Shown here one piece after another: positions 26,275 through 36,051 of a stretch of DNA of 64,000 bases. Each line of letters starts with the position of its first letter. Positions within the stretch are counted from its first letter, which is position 1. Under the pieces are notes generated by a model. That model had not been told where the DNA came from. It ran no database searches and was given only the letters and a program-made list of their open reading frames with translations. Origin of the DNA: an uncultured Eubacteriales bacterium (GTDB taxonomy: Bacteria > Bacillota > Clostridia > Peptostreptococcales > Anaerovoracaceae); contig CACYFZ010000001.1 of NCBI GenBank assembly GCA_902773835.1, positions 124,001-188,000 of the forward strand, in the 5' to 3' direction. Position numbers and translations under genes: made by a program.

Positions 26275-27597
26275 TTAAATCTCTTTCCCTTCAAGACTGA
26301 AAGTCTTTGTCTCAGTAATCTTTACCTTTACCAGCTGTCCGCTGATATTTTCCTCTTTTTTATCTGAAGTAAAGTTAACCAATTTGAAGCCGTCGGTTCT
26401 GCCCGAGAAAGTGTTTTCACTTGTTTTACTCGGTCCGTCAACAAGTACTTCAACTTCACGCCCCATAAACACCTTATTCTTCTCAAGACTGATTCCGTCC
26501 ATTAATTCAACCAATCTGTTGAATCTCTCGTGGCAGACTCCGTCCTCCACCTGATCCTCGAATTTTGCAGCCGGTGTACCCTCTCTCGGAGAATAAATAA
26601 AAGTAAAGGCTGAGTCATATCTGACTTTGCGGGCTATGTCCAATGTCTCCTCAAAATCTTCTTCGGTCTCTCCCGGAAATCCCACGATTATATCCGTAGA
26701 AATTGTGATATCAGGGCAAACCGCTCTTAGCTTATCGACAATCTCCAAATAACGCTTCCTGTCGTAATGTCTGTTCATGCGTTTAAGGATTCTGTCGGAA
26801 CCTGACTGCACGGGAAGATGTATGTTCTTACAAAGCTTTTCACAGGACTTAAAACAGTCAATCATCTCATCTGATATGTCTTTAGGATGTGATGTCATAA
26901 ACCTGATTCTTTCAAGTCCTGCTATTTCATTTACCGCTTTAATTAAATCTGCAAAGCTGTTTCCGAGAGCATCCTTATATGAATCAACATTCTGACCGAG
27001 AAGCATTACTTCTTTTACGCCGTCAGCAACTAAACGTTCTATTTCGCAAACGACTTCAGCAAGCATTCGACTCTTCTCGCGTCCTCTCGTAAAGGGAACT
27101 ATGCAATACGTGCAGAAGTTGTTGCAGCCGAAGGTGATGTTGACCAAAGCCTTGTGCTGATGCATTCTTACCGGCTTCATTTCATCTTCGGCAATATGAG
27201 GATTATTATCAATAATAGCTCTCTGCTTCTTACCTGTCTTCTTTCTCATCTCAAGAAGTTCAGGAAGCTGAGCGATGTTCTGGGTACCGAAAACTATGTC
27301 TACCCATGAGAATCGCTTATTAATCTCTTCAACAATTCTGGGCTGCTGAGGCATGCATCCGCATACGCAGAGAATGAAATCCGAATTTGTCTTCTTCATC
27401 TTCTTGAACTGTCCGAGGACCCCGAAGAATCTCTTGTCAGCATTTTCTCTGACGCTGCAGGTGTTCATAATAACGAGATCCGCTGACCACGGATCTTCTT
27501 CATGTATATAACCCAGAGCTTCCAGCATTCCCGCTATATTCTCTGAGTCGTGTTCATTCATCTGGCAGCCGTATGTGATTATGCTATAGCTGCTCAT
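26275..27597 (-). CDS. miaB: tRNA-2-methylthio-N6-dimethylallyladenosine synthase
   Basis: A 440-residue radical-SAM methylthiotransferase acting on i6A37 of tRNA. The N-terminal MTTase domain has the three auxiliary-cluster cysteines C11 (YGCQMN), C47 (MNTCSVREN) and C81 (VCGCMPQ). The radical-SAM CxxxCxxC is C158, C162 and C165 in GCNNFCTYCIVPFTRG. A C-terminal TRAM domain (about 375-440) binds RNA. The length and the N-terminal CQMN point to MiaB rather than RimO or MtaB. Its start overlaps the plsY stop by 4 bases, indicating coupling. miaA is not in the window. Confidence 0.96.
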   Translation of the reverse strand: MSSYSIITYGCQMNEHDSENIAGMLEALGYIHEEDPWSADLVIMNTCSVRENADKRFFGVLGQFKKMKKTNSDFILCVCGCMPQQPRIVEEINKRFSWVDIVFGTQNIAQLPELLEMRKKTGKKQRAIIDNNPHIAEDEMKPVRMHQHKALVNITFGCNNFCTYCIVPFTRGREKSRMLAEVVCEIERLVADGVKEVMLLGQNVDSYKDALGNSFADLIKAVNEIAGLERIRFMTSHPKDISDEMIDCFKSCEKLCKNIHLPVQSGSDRILKRMNRHYDRKRYLEIVDKLRAVCPDITISTDIIVGFPGETEEDFEETLDIARKVRYDSAFTFIYSPREGTPAAKFEDQVEDGVCHERFNRLVELMDGISLEKNKVFMGREVEVLVDGPSKTSENTFSGRTDGFKLVNFTSDKKEENISGQLVKVKITETKTFSLEGKEI

Positions 27598-28346
27598 TGC
27601 TCTTTATCTTCTGTCCCTTCTTTTGCATCTGTATCATCATTCTTGTCCCCGGCCTTTTCCCCGGCATTATCGTGTTTTACGCCGTGTCCTATTGTGAGCG
27701 CCTTTTCCTCACCCCTGGCGATTCTCCTTATATTTGCTGCGTGCTGGACAATCAGGAACAGCACGGCTGCGATGGCGAAGAAAACAAAACGCTTGTCTTC
27801 AACGAATAAGAACACGAATATCGGATATGTTATGACCGCACCTATGGATGCAATTGACATCCTCCTGCCGGATATAAGAAATACGACGGCAGCTACCGAC
27901 GCTGCAGCAAGAGCACTCTGCCAGTTCAGAGCAAGAGCTGCACCCAGTGATGCCGCAACTCCCTTTCCGCCTTTAAATCCGTAAAGCGCCGGAAAGCAGT
28001 GACCGAGCACAACGCCGGCGAAGGCGCACATACATAATATAAATTCCGCATCGTGATTGTCGCCCGAAACATTAAAAGCGATTTTGACAGCGATAAATGC
28101 CTTGAGAACATCAACAACGAATACTGCTATGCCCCAGCCGAGTCCGAGCACTCTGATAGTGTTAGTCATTCCGGCATTGCCGCTGCCTTCCTTTCGGATG
28201 TCTATATTATTCATCCATCCGAATATGATAGCCGGATTGATATTACCGATCGCATAAGCTATAAGAAATACTATTATGCCGTACTTTATAAAATCTTGAG
28301 TATGGAAATGTGCAGTAAGTTCAAAGAATTGAATCATATTTATCAT
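27594..28346 (-). CDS. plsY: Acyl-phosphate glycerol-3-phosphate acyltransferase, with charged tail
   Basis: A membrane acyltransferase that moves acyl groups from acyl phosphate to glycerol 3-phosphate, the first step of phospholipid synthesis. PlsY signatures are seen: YAIGNINPAIIFG, IRKEGSGNAGMTNTIRVLG (about 51-69) and GHCFPALYGFKGGKGVAASLG (about 114-134, the glycerol-phosphate loop). The usual family length is about 200 residues; here about 40 extra hydrophilic, acidic residues follow the last helix, ending DAKEGTEDKEQ. GAGGAG lies 8 bases before the ATG, which overlaps the der stop. Its partner plsX is in the same apparent operon. Confidence 0.94.
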   Translation of the reverse strand: MINMIQFFELTAHFHTQDFIKYGIIVFLIAYAIGNINPAIIFGWMNNIDIRKEGSGNAGMTNTIRVLGLGWGIAVFVVDVLKAFIAVKIAFNVSGDNHDAEFILCMCAFAGVVLGHCFPALYGFKGGKGVAASLGAALALNWQSALAAASVAAVVFLISGRRMSIASIGAVITYPIFVFLFVEDKRFVFFAIAAVLFLIVQHAANIRRIARGEEKALTIGHGVKHDNAGEKAGDKNDDTDAKEGTEDKEQ

Positions 28347-29668
28347 CTGCGATCTCCTCTCTTTTCATTCCATACGAATTTGATGGAAGTTCCTTCGAAA
28401 TCAAAGTGTTCTCTGATTTTGTTTTCAAGATATCTCGAATATGAGAAATGCATGAGTTCTTTGTCATTGATGCTGAATGAGAACAGCGGCGGCTCGGTTC
28501 CTATCTGTGTCGCATAGTAAACCTTAAGTCTTCTGCCCTTATCTGAAGGCGGTTGCCTCATCATAACGGCATCTTCAATTACGCTGTTGAGCTTGCCTGT
28601 GGAAATTCTGACTTTTCTGGCGTCTGAGATTTTAGAACATTTATCGATTACATCATATAATCTCACTTTATTCAGAACCGAGATAAACAATACAGGTGCA
28701 TATGAAGCAAACAGCATTTCTGCCTTAATCTTTCTCTCGTAATCGCGCATTGTATTGGTCTCTTTTTCCACGAGATCCCATTTATTAACTACGAACATAA
28801 GGCCTTTGCCTGCTTCATGCGCATATCCTGCTATCTTCTTATCCTGCTCGGTCAGTCCCTCTACTGCGCCTATCATAAGAACACATACATCGCAGCGCTC
28901 AATTGCAGCAATTGCCCTGATAACACTGAACTTCTCGATAGAGTCGTTAACCTTGCTCTTTCTGCGAAGACCTGCAGTATCGATAAGGGTGTATTCTCTG
29001 TCTTTATATGTAAATGGTGTGTCGATTGTATCTCTTGTCGTTCCCGCGATCGGTGACACTATCACCCTGTTCTGCTTGGTAAGAGCGTTAACAAGAGAAG
29101 ATTTACCGACATTTGGTTTACCTATGATAGCTATGTGTACACTATCTACGGAAGGATCGTAATCTTCATCAGGAAAACCGTCTACTATCCTGTCTAAAAG
29201 ATCACCGATATTTGTCATATTGGCTGCGCTTATAGGCACAGGTTCATCAAAACCGAGTTCATAGAAATCATATATAAGCTCGTATGCTTTAGAAGGAGCA
29301 TCTACTTTATTTACGACAAGGATAACGTCTTTTCCTGTACGACGCAGAAGCTCAGCAACTTCTCTGTCGGCGCTTGTAAGGCCTTCTTTTCCGTCCACCA
29401 TAAAGAGAATGACATCCGCCATATCCATAGCCATAACGGCCTGATCTCTCATCTGGGATCTTATGGTGTCATCTGTCTTTACCTCTATGCCTCCGGTATC
29501 AATAACGGCGAATTCTTTTCCGTTCCAATCCGTCTCAGCATAAATGCGGTCGCGGGTTACACCCGGCACATCCTCTACGATGGCGCGGCGCTCTCCCACG
29601 AGCCTGTTAAAGAAAGTTGATTTGCCCACATTCGGGCGTCCTACGATAGCGAGGATCGGCTTACTCAT
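28343..29668 (-). CDS. der: Ribosome assembly GTPase Der (EngA)
   Basis: A 441-residue tandem GTPase for 50S subunit maturation. First G domain: GRPNVGKST, DTGGIE, NKVD. Second: GKPNVGKSS, DTAGLRRKSK, NKWD. A KH-like RNA-interaction domain closes the protein (about 350-441). The ATG at 29666-29668 is preferred: it yields the family start MSKPILAIVGRPNVGKST, has GGAGGG about 8 bases upstream, and overlaps the ftsY stop by 8 bases. A start 10 codons earlier would lie deeper within ftsY. Confidence 0.97.
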   Translation of the reverse strand: MSKPILAIVGRPNVGKSTFFNRLVGERRAIVEDVPGVTRDRIYAETDWNGKEFAVIDTGGIEVKTDDTIRSQMRDQAVMAMDMADVILFMVDGKEGLTSADREVAELLRRTGKDVILVVNKVDAPSKAYELIYDFYELGFDEPVPISAANMTNIGDLLDRIVDGFPDEDYDPSVDSVHIAIIGKPNVGKSSLVNALTKQNRVIVSPIAGTTRDTIDTPFTYKDREYTLIDTAGLRRKSKVNDSIEKFSVIRAIAAIERCDVCVLMIGAVEGLTEQDKKIAGYAHEAGKGLMFVVNKWDLVEKETNTMRDYERKIKAEMLFASYAPVLFISVLNKVRLYDVIDKCSKISDARKVRISTGKLNSVIEDAVMMRQPPSDKGRRLKVYYATQIGTEPPLFSFSINDKELMHFSYSRYLENKIREHFDFEGTSIKFVWNEKRGDRR

Positions 29669-30557
29669 CAAATATGCCCTCCACGAATTCCTCAGCATCG
29701 AACGGAATCAGGTCATTGAGACCCTCTCCCATACCGATAAACTTAATAGGCATGTCGAACTCATCTGCAATTGTGATGGATATACCGCCGCGTGCAGTAC
29801 TGTCCATCTTGGTGAGTATAATACCCGTGATATCTGAAACAGTAGAAAACTCCTCGGCTTGACTTACGGCATTCTTTCCCGTAGTAGCATCGAGTATGAG
29901 AAGGTTTTCTCTTGTGGCTTCCGGCCATTCCCTTGAGATAACCTTTGACATTTTCTCGAGTTCCTTCATAAGGTTTACTTTATTCTGTAGTCTGCCCGCA
30001 GTATCGCAGATAAGAACATCTGCATTATTGGCTTTTGCAGATTGAATAGCATCATAAATTACAGCAGTAGGATCCGTCCCTTCTTCATGGCGTATTACTC
30101 TTACGCCTACTCTGTCACCCCACATCTGAAGCTGCTCAGCAGCTGCTGCACGGAATGTATCTGCTGCTGCCAGCATAACATTCTTACCCTTGTTCCTATA
30201 CATATGAGCGAGCTTGGCGATGGATGTTGTCTTTCCTCCGCCGTTGATTCCGATCATAAGGATGATGAGAGGATATGTATCAGCCATCTTGTTTCTTTCA
30301 CCCTTATCCATCATCTCCATGAGTATTCTCTTAAGCTCACGTCTGATTTCACGTTCTTTGGTAATGTATTCTTCGTTTATGCACTTATTCAGCGCCTTAA
30401 TAATCTTGTCGGAAGTATCAACACCCACATCTGCCATAACAAGTGATTCCTCGAGTTGGTCGAGGAATTCCGGTCCGAGGTCCGGGTTGTCGTATACAGC
30501 CATGGTAATACTGTCTATAAATTTTCTAAATGTCGATTTCTTTTCAAAAAGACCCAT
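29661..30557 (-). CDS. ftsY: Signal recognition particle receptor FtsY
   Basis: A 298-residue SRP receptor GTPase that delivers ribosome-SRP complexes to the membrane. It has only the NG domain: helical N domain (about 1-85) and G domain with GINGGGKTTS (103-112), AADTFRAAAAEQL, DTAGRLQNKVNLMKEL, TKMDSTARGG and GMGEGLNDLIPFD. The usual G1 motif is GVNGVGKTTT, so the second Val is Gly here. The acidic A domain of enterobacterial FtsY is absent, as in many Gram-positive bacteria. smc is upstream and der overlaps its end. Confidence 0.96.
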   Translation of the reverse strand: MGLFEKKSTFRKFIDSITMAVYDNPDLGPEFLDQLEESLVMADVGVDTSDKIIKALNKCINEEYITKEREIRRELKRILMEMMDKGERNKMADTYPLIILMIGINGGGKTTSIAKLAHMYRNKGKNVMLAAADTFRAAAAEQLQMWGDRVGVRVIRHEEGTDPTAVIYDAIQSAKANNADVLICDTAGRLQNKVNLMKELEKMSKVISREWPEATRENLLILDATTGKNAVSQAEEFSTVSDITGIILTKMDSTARGGISITIADEFDMPIKFIGMGEGLNDLIPFDAEEFVEGIFDE

Positions 30558-30569
30558 TATTTAATCTCC

Positions 30570-33500
30570 TTATTCAAGCCCATCAACGTCGAATTCATCA
30601 CCGAGCTTAAGAGAAAGCATTCTTGAGATGCCCTGCTCCGGCATGGTTACGCCGTAAAGAACATCCGCATGCTCCATAGTCGCTTTCTGGTGAGTGATAA
30701 GGGCAAACTGTATATTTTCGAAATTCTTCAGATAGTCCGAGAATCTTTCGATGTTTACTTCATCCAAAGCTGCCTCTACCTCATCGAGGATTACGAAAGG
30801 TGTAGGTTTGGCCTTAAGAACAGCGAACATCAGCGCTATAGCCGTCAGAGTCTTCTCACCGCCGGAGAGAAGATTGATGTTTTTAAGTTTCTTTCCCGGC
30901 GGCTGAGCTGTAATCTCTATTCCTGACTCAAGAGGCTTGGTCTCATCTTCCAGTCTGATCTCAGCATATCCTCCCCCGAAGAGCTCCTTGAACGATTCTT
31001 CGAAGTTGACAACGACCTTATCGAAGTTTTCCTTAAACTTAGTCTTGATGGTCTTGTCCATATTAGTGATTATTTCATTGAGCTCATCCATAGCTTTTGT
31101 TATATCGGCTTCCTGAGTTGTCATGAACTCATATCTCTTGCTTACGGCTTTATATTCTTCAATAGAACCGACATTTACTTCTCCGAGTTCTGCGAGACGC
31201 ACTCTGATTTCTCTGGACTCTCTGTTCCCGGCAGTAATGGCGAAATCTTCAGACCTCATGTCAAGAGCCTCAGCATAAGATACCTCGAACTCATCCCAAA
31301 GTTTTTCTTTCTGAGTTTCCGAAAGAGTTTCGTTTCTTGCAATCTTGATATCGAGTTTATAACTCTCATCTTTAATCTCTTCGAGTCTGTTTCTGCTTTC
31401 TTTCTGCTCGGCAAGAAGTTTCTCGTTGGCATCCTTGTTAGATTCAAGTGAATCTGAAAGCTGTTTTAAGAGAGCTTCGAGGTTCTCCTTTTCTTCTCTC
31501 AGGCTTTGTTCTTTATCTCCTGATTCGACACCGGTATTGGTGAGAAGCTCCTTCTGGCGACTTAAGTCTTCCTTTTCGAATGTATTCTCCTCTATGGAAG
31601 TCTCGAGATCGCCGATAGTGTCTTTTACACGTTCTATCATTTCATTTCCGGACAGAACCTTAGCTTCATTCTCTCCTATCTTAATCTTAAGAGCGACGAT
31701 TTTTTCGTTATCTTCTTCGATTACAGGATTTATTTCTTCGGCTTCTGCCATAAGTTTCTCAACTTCAGCCTCTGCCGTCTTAATTTCTTTCTCAGTCTCT
31801 TCTATCTTGGCCTTGTATTCATCGATCATCTTATCTGCACGTTCAATATCCTGATCGATGTTCTGCATCTCATTCTTATATCTTTCAGCAGCCCCTTCGT
31901 CTGCCTTAACCATGGATTCAGCGTGCTCGATATCTGATTTCAATACGTTAAACTCAATCTCAAGACTGCCGATTTTGATTCTCAGCTCATCTCTCTCAGC
32001 TCTGAGAGCTTCACGTGTTTTCTCTTCCTGCTCTTTATTTCCGGCAAGTTCTTCAAGCTGCTTATCATATTCCTTAATCTGAGCTGTAAGAGTGCCGATT
32101 TCCTTCTTTCTGTCCAGAAGATTGGCTGTTTTATTGGCAAACCTTCCTCCTGTTATGGCACCGAAAGCATTTATAACCTCACCTTCGAGTGTTACTATTC
32201 TGTATCCGCCAACATTCTTCTTTGAAATAGCAACGGCATCGTCCATGTTATCAGCGATAATGACTCTGCAGAGAAGATAATCAACTATCTCTCTGTATTT
32301 ACTGTCTGTATCTACCATATCGGACGCTATGCCGATAAAGCCTTTTGCTGCCTTAACAGAACTGTCAAGACCGAGCCTGTCTGCACGGACGGACTCGACA
32401 GGAAGGAATGTAGCACGTCCTGATTTACTTGATTTGAGCCAATTGATGGCAGTTTTTGCTGCTGCATCATCCTTGCAGACGATATGCTGAAGCGCTCCGC
32501 CTAGTGCAGTCTCAACAGCTGTTACGTAATCAGCAGGAACTTCGATAATATCCGAAACAGTACCGATGATGCCTGACTGATTTCTCTGCATAAGGGTTCT
32601 TACAGTGTTGTTATATCCCTCATAATTTGCTTCCATCTCTTCGATGGTGTTTTTACGGGCCGCAGCATGTGCGGATTTATGGGATATATCATCGAAATCC
32701 GCATTTATGCGCTCAATATTCTCACTTGCGGATATGATATTATCGGAAACTTCATCTAAACGAGCCTTACTGCTGTTTATTGCACCCTCTTTTTCTTCAA
32801 GAGCGACAGCTAAATCCGAAAGTCTTGCTCTGTTGTCCGACTCAGTCTTATCTCTGCCTTCATATTCGTCAGTCAGAGACTCTTTTCTTTCGGCCAGAGT
32901 ATTTTTATAACTGCTGAGAGTATTGATTTCAGCATTTCTTTGAACATTCTGATTGGTAAGGCTTATAATATCATCTTTCAGTTTTTCGGAAGCGAGATTT
33001 ACGTCTGTGCTTCTCTTGGTATGCTCGTTATATTCAATAACGGCTTTATCGAGTTCGGCTTTTACCTCATCTACCTCACTGTTAACAACCTTCTCGTTTT
33101 CCTCAAGCCTTGAGAGTTCTTCTTTTTCTGCAGCCAGCTTTTCCGCAGCGCCGTTAAGCTCAAAATCAATTCTTTCCAGCTCTTTTTCTATATTGATGAG
33201 TCTTTCATGGTTTATTTTACCGCCGCTGGTAATAACACCGAGCTCATCAATTGTAGCGAGCAGCTTCGAGTTGGCTTCAGAGTATTTCTCATTAAGATCT
33301 GCGTCCGTAAGCCTGGTCTTATCAATCTGCTCGTCCATAACATTAATAGCAGCTGTAGTCTCTTCTATAGTCTGTTTAAGAGTCTCAAGCTCTTCCTTGC
33401 CGGACTTAACATCTCCCTCAAGTTTTTCGAGATTATGAAGAATAATATTGATACCGAGAGTCTTGTACCTGCTCTTAAGTTCCAGATATTCAGTTGCCTT

Positions 33501-34130
33501 TTCGGAATCTTCCTTAAGACCGTCAATACGGCCTTCGATTTCATTGATGATATCCCTTACTCTGTCGAGGTCGACAGTAGCTGCTTTAAGCTTGTTTTCG
33601 GCCTCGTTCTTACGCGTTTTATATAAAACTACGCCTGCTGCTTCTTCGAAGATTTCTCTTCTGCTTTCAGGCTTGGAGCTTACGATATCCGCTATCTTAC
33701 CCTGTCCTATAATAGAATAACCTTCTACACCGATTCCAGTATCCATAAAGAGTTCTCGGATATCTCTGAGACGGCATGGGTTACCGTTAATGAGATATTC
33801 ACTCTCACCGGATCTGTACATACGGCGCGTTACGGCGACTTCATTGTACTCAAGAGGAAGAATGCCTGCGCTGTTATCTATAACAAGCGTAACCTCGGCC
33901 ATTCCTTTAGGCTTACGAGTCGCAGTACCCGCAAAAATAACGTCCTGCATCTTGGAGCCTCTGAGCTGCCTGGAGCTTTGTTCTCCGAGCACCCATCTTA
34001 AAGCGTCGGAAATATTACTCTTTCCAGATCCGTTCGGTCCAATGATACAAGTAACGCCGTCGTTCAGTTCTATATTTACGGGGTCTGCGAATGATTTGAA
34101 CCCCTGCATTTCAATTCTCTTAAAATACAA
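30570..34130 (-). CDS. smc: Chromosome segregation protein SMC
   Basis: A 1186-residue SMC ATPase that compacts and separates chromosomes with ScpA/ScpB. Walker A is GPNGSGKSN (31-39). Two long heptad-rich coiled-coil arms (about 165-500 and 670-1020) flank the hinge (about 515-640, with YNNTVRTLMQRNQSGIIG, AIETALGGAL-like AVETALGGALQHIV). At the C-terminus LSGGEKTLTAIALMFAVLKA is the ABC signature and PFVILDEVEAALDE is Walker B. Length is standard. It sits between rnc and ftsY, the usual Firmicute order. Confidence 0.98.
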   Translation of the reverse strand: MYFKRIEMQGFKSFADPVNIELNDGVTCIIGPNGSGKSNISDALRWVLGEQSSRQLRGSKMQDVIFAGTATRKPKGMAEVTLVIDNSAGILPLEYNEVAVTRRMYRSGESEYLINGNPCRLRDIRELFMDTGIGVEGYSIIGQGKIADIVSSKPESRREIFEEAAGVVLYKTRKNEAENKLKAATVDLDRVRDIINEIEGRIDGLKEDSEKATEYLELKSRYKTLGINIILHNLEKLEGDVKSGKEELETLKQTIEETTAAINVMDEQIDKTRLTDADLNEKYSEANSKLLATIDELGVITSGGKINHERLINIEKELERIDFELNGAAEKLAAEKEELSRLEENEKVVNSEVDEVKAELDKAVIEYNEHTKRSTDVNLASEKLKDDIISLTNQNVQRNAEINTLSSYKNTLAERKESLTDEYEGRDKTESDNRARLSDLAVALEEKEGAINSSKARLDEVSDNIISASENIERINADFDDISHKSAHAAARKNTIEEMEANYEGYNNTVRTLMQRNQSGIIGTVSDIIEVPADYVTAVETALGGALQHIVCKDDAAAKTAINWLKSSKSGRATFLPVESVRADRLGLDSSVKAAKGFIGIASDMVDTDSKYREIVDYLLCRVIIADNMDDAVAISKKNVGGYRIVTLEGEVINAFGAITGGRFANKTANLLDRKKEIGTLTAQIKEYDKQLEELAGNKEQEEKTREALRAERDELRIKIGSLEIEFNVLKSDIEHAESMVKADEGAAERYKNEMQNIDQDIERADKMIDEYKAKIEETEKEIKTAEAEVEKLMAEAEEINPVIEEDNEKIVALKIKIGENEAKVLSGNEMIERVKDTIGDLETSIEENTFEKEDLSRQKELLTNTGVESGDKEQSLREEKENLEALLKQLSDSLESNKDANEKLLAEQKESRNRLEEIKDESYKLDIKIARNETLSETQKEKLWDEFEVSYAEALDMRSEDFAITAGNRESREIRVRLAELGEVNVGSIEEYKAVSKRYEFMTTQEADITKAMDELNEIITNMDKTIKTKFKENFDKVVVNFEESFKELFGGGYAEIRLEDETKPLESGIEITAQPPGKKLKNINLLSGGEKTLTAIALMFAVLKAKPTPFVILDEVEAALDEVNIERFSDYLKNFENIQFALITHQKATMEHADVLYGVTMPEQGISRMLSLKLGDEFDVDGLE

Positions 34131-34167
34131 CTAACTTACTCCCTGTTTCTTATAATCTTATGTTTCT

Positions 34168-34863
34168 TTATTTGAATAAGCCATTTTTTAAGGCATCTTC
34201 CGCAGCTGATTGCTCAGCCCTGGCTTTACTGCTGCCTGTTCCTTTGCCGAGCATTCTTCCGTTCAAAGATACTTCCACGGTGAATGTCTTGTCATGATCA
34301 GGTCCTGCCTCATTTACGGTCTTGTATTCGATGCCTGCATTCGTGTCTTTTTCCTGTATCTTCTCCTGCAGCTTAGATTTGAAATCTCTGCTGAGGTTAC
34401 CGGATGCAGCCAGCTCTATCTTATCTTCCAGAAGCATCAGCGATGCTTCTTTGACAGCTTCATAGCCACCATCAAGAAATATTGCTCCGAGAAGCGCTTC
34501 AAATGCATCAGACAGTATTGAAGGCTTGTTTCTTCCGCCGCATGCATCCTCTCCTCTGCCGAGAAAAAGATAATCTCCGAGGGATATGCTTTCAGCAGCA
34601 TCGGCAAGTGATGCCTCGCATACAACTTCCGCTCTGTGCTTTGATAAATTTCCCTCATGGGCTTTGTCCATTATCTCAAAGAGCCTTGTTCCAACTACAG
34701 CATCTACATATGCATCTCCGATAAATTCAAGCCTCTCGTTATTGCTCTCATAAGTGAGTTTATGTTCCGAAGCATATGAGCTGTGTGTAAGAGCAGTCTT
34801 TAAAAGCTCCTTATTTTTGAACTCATATCCTAAGCGTCTTTCGAGTTCTGCAGAATCCTTCAT
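34168..34863 (-). CDS. rnc: Ribonuclease III
   Basis: A 231-residue double-strand-specific endoribonuclease for rRNA and mRNA processing. The catalytic signature is NNERLEFIGDAYVDAVVG (about 41-58; canonical NERLEFLGDAVL) with downstream acidic residues in SDAFEALLGAIFLDGG. A C-terminal dsRNA-binding domain (about 155-228) has the FTVEVSLNGRMLGKGTGSSK and AEQSAAEDAL blocks. The start is one base behind the plsX stop; acpP, which often lies between plsX and rnc in Firmicutes, is absent. Confidence 0.97.
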   Translation of the reverse strand: MKDSAELERRLGYEFKNKELLKTALTHSSYASEHKLTYESNNERLEFIGDAYVDAVVGTRLFEIMDKAHEGNLSKHRAEVVCEASLADAAESISLGDYLFLGRGEDACGGRNKPSILSDAFEALLGAIFLDGGYEAVKEASLMLLEDKIELAASGNLSRDFKSKLQEKIQEKDTNAGIEYKTVNEAGPDHDKTFTVEVSLNGRMLGKGTGSSKARAEQSAAEDALKNGLFK

Positions 34864-34864
34864 C

Positions 34865-35917
34865 CTAATCTTCCTTCAACATGGATTTAAATAACTTAGA
34901 AGTAATGGATTCGGATTTAGATACCGCATCGGCTATCATACCGGTGATATCGCGTTCAACATAATCAACGGCTCTGTGTATTGCGTAATAAACTTCCGTA
35001 GCTTTGGAGTTACCGTGAATCTTCAGGACCGCACCTTTAAGACCGAGTATAGGGGCCCCGCCTGCATCTGAGTAATCAAACTCCTGCTTTATCTCTTTTA
35101 TCTTGCTGTATGCCAGCATGGCTCCTGCCTTGGCAACCATACCCTCAGTGAGCTTGCTCTTAAACTGCTTCATAATAGCGAGAGCCATACCTTCGCTTCC
35201 CTTAAGGAATACATTGCCTGAGAATCCGTCGGTAACAACAACATCGGCATCACCGAATACGATATCTCTTCCTTCGAGGTTTCCTTCAAAGTTAATATTT
35301 CCGGCTTCTCCCGAAGCTTTCAGCATCTCAAATGCTTCTTTATGAAGATCGTCTCCTTTTCCTTCCTCGGCTCCGACGTTGAGAAGTTTAACCACAGGCA
35401 TCTTATTACCGGTAATACCTTCAACAAAGATGCTTCCCATCAGACCGTTCTGGAAGATGTATTCAGGTTTTGACTCTACATTGGCCCCACAGTCGAGCAG
35501 GAGTGTGTTTCCTTCTTTTCCTATGCGAGGAAACCATGCCGCGATAGCGGGTCTTTTGATTCCCTTAAGTCTGCCGAGAATCACAAGACCTCCTGCGAGC
35601 AGCGCACCTGTGCTTCCGCCGGAAATGAAGATATCCGCTTCACCGTCTTTAACCATGTTCATTCCTTTAACTATGGTGGAATCTTTTTTCTTTCTCACTG
35701 CCATAGCCGGTGTTTCATGATTGGATATTACCTCTGTAGCATCAACTACCTCGATATTGTCACCGTGCCATCTGTTCTTGCGAAGTTCTTCAAAGATAAC
35801 AGCTTCCGGACCTATGATAACCACGGTTTCGTCAATTTCATGAGCCGCTTTTACGGCACCTTTTACAATTTCTTCAGGGGCGAAATCGCCGCCCATTCCG
35901 TCTATAAGAATTTTCAT
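34865..35917 (-). CDS. plsX: Phosphate acyltransferase PlsX
   Basis: A 350-residue enzyme that converts acyl-ACP to acyl phosphate, which PlsY then uses. Family landmarks are MKILIDGMGGDFAPEEIVKG at the N-terminus, the HETPAMAVRKKKDSTIV segment, FISGGSTGALLAGG, LLDCGANVESKPEYIFQ and VVTDGFSGNVFLKGSEG. Length is standard. An extended -10 promoter lies about 80 bases upstream, making it the first gene of the apparent plsX-rnc-smc-ftsY-der-plsY-miaB-cls operon. A fapR regulator gene is not present. Confidence 0.97.
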   Translation of the reverse strand: MKILIDGMGGDFAPEEIVKGAVKAAHEIDETVVIIGPEAVIFEELRKNRWHGDNIEVVDATEVISNHETPAMAVRKKKDSTIVKGMNMVKDGEADIFISGGSTGALLAGGLVILGRLKGIKRPAIAAWFPRIGKEGNTLLLDCGANVESKPEYIFQNGLMGSIFVEGITGNKMPVVKLLNVGAEEGKGDDLHKEAFEMLKASGEAGNINFEGNLEGRDIVFGDADVVVTDGFSGNVFLKGSEGMALAIMKQFKSKLTEGMVAKAGAMLAYSKIKEIKQEFDYSDAGGAPILGLKGAVLKIHGNSKATEVYYAIHRAVDYVERDITGMIADAVSKSESITSKLFKSMLKED

Positions 35918-35999
35918 ATAATTCTCCTGTTTCTCTGCCGCTGTCTCGCAACAGCGACAAGCAATTTCATACGTTATTCATCACATAAAAAATCAATCT

Positions 36000-36008
36000 A
36001 TTATAGCA
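36000..36008 (-). promoter_or_regulatory. Extended -10 promoter of the plsX operon
   Basis: TGCTATAAT on the minus strand, directly after the rlmN terminator stem. No good -35 box is visible because the terminator hairpin occupies that position; the TGn extension suggests an extended -10 promoter. Confidence 0.5.
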
Positions 36009-36034
36009 CAAAACAGACCCTTTTGGGTCTGTTA
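36009..36034 (-). terminator. Terminator of ileS-rlmN
   Basis: A perfect 9-bp stem AACAGACCC / GGGTCTGTT with a 4-base loop (36013-36034 core) followed by TTTTGTG on the minus strand, 18 bases behind the rlmN stop. The U-tract runs straight into the plsX -10 box. Confidence 0.75.
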
Positions 36035-36051
36035 TTGCTTCTGTATTTAAT

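Noticed and set aside
29661..30557. Truncated ftsY
   Set aside because: Lack of the A domain is normal for many Gram-positive FtsY proteins; the NG domain is complete.
31426..34134. Many Ser/Leu-rich plus-strand frames opposite smc
   Set aside because: These are antisense shadows of the charged coiled coils; no start signals or domains.
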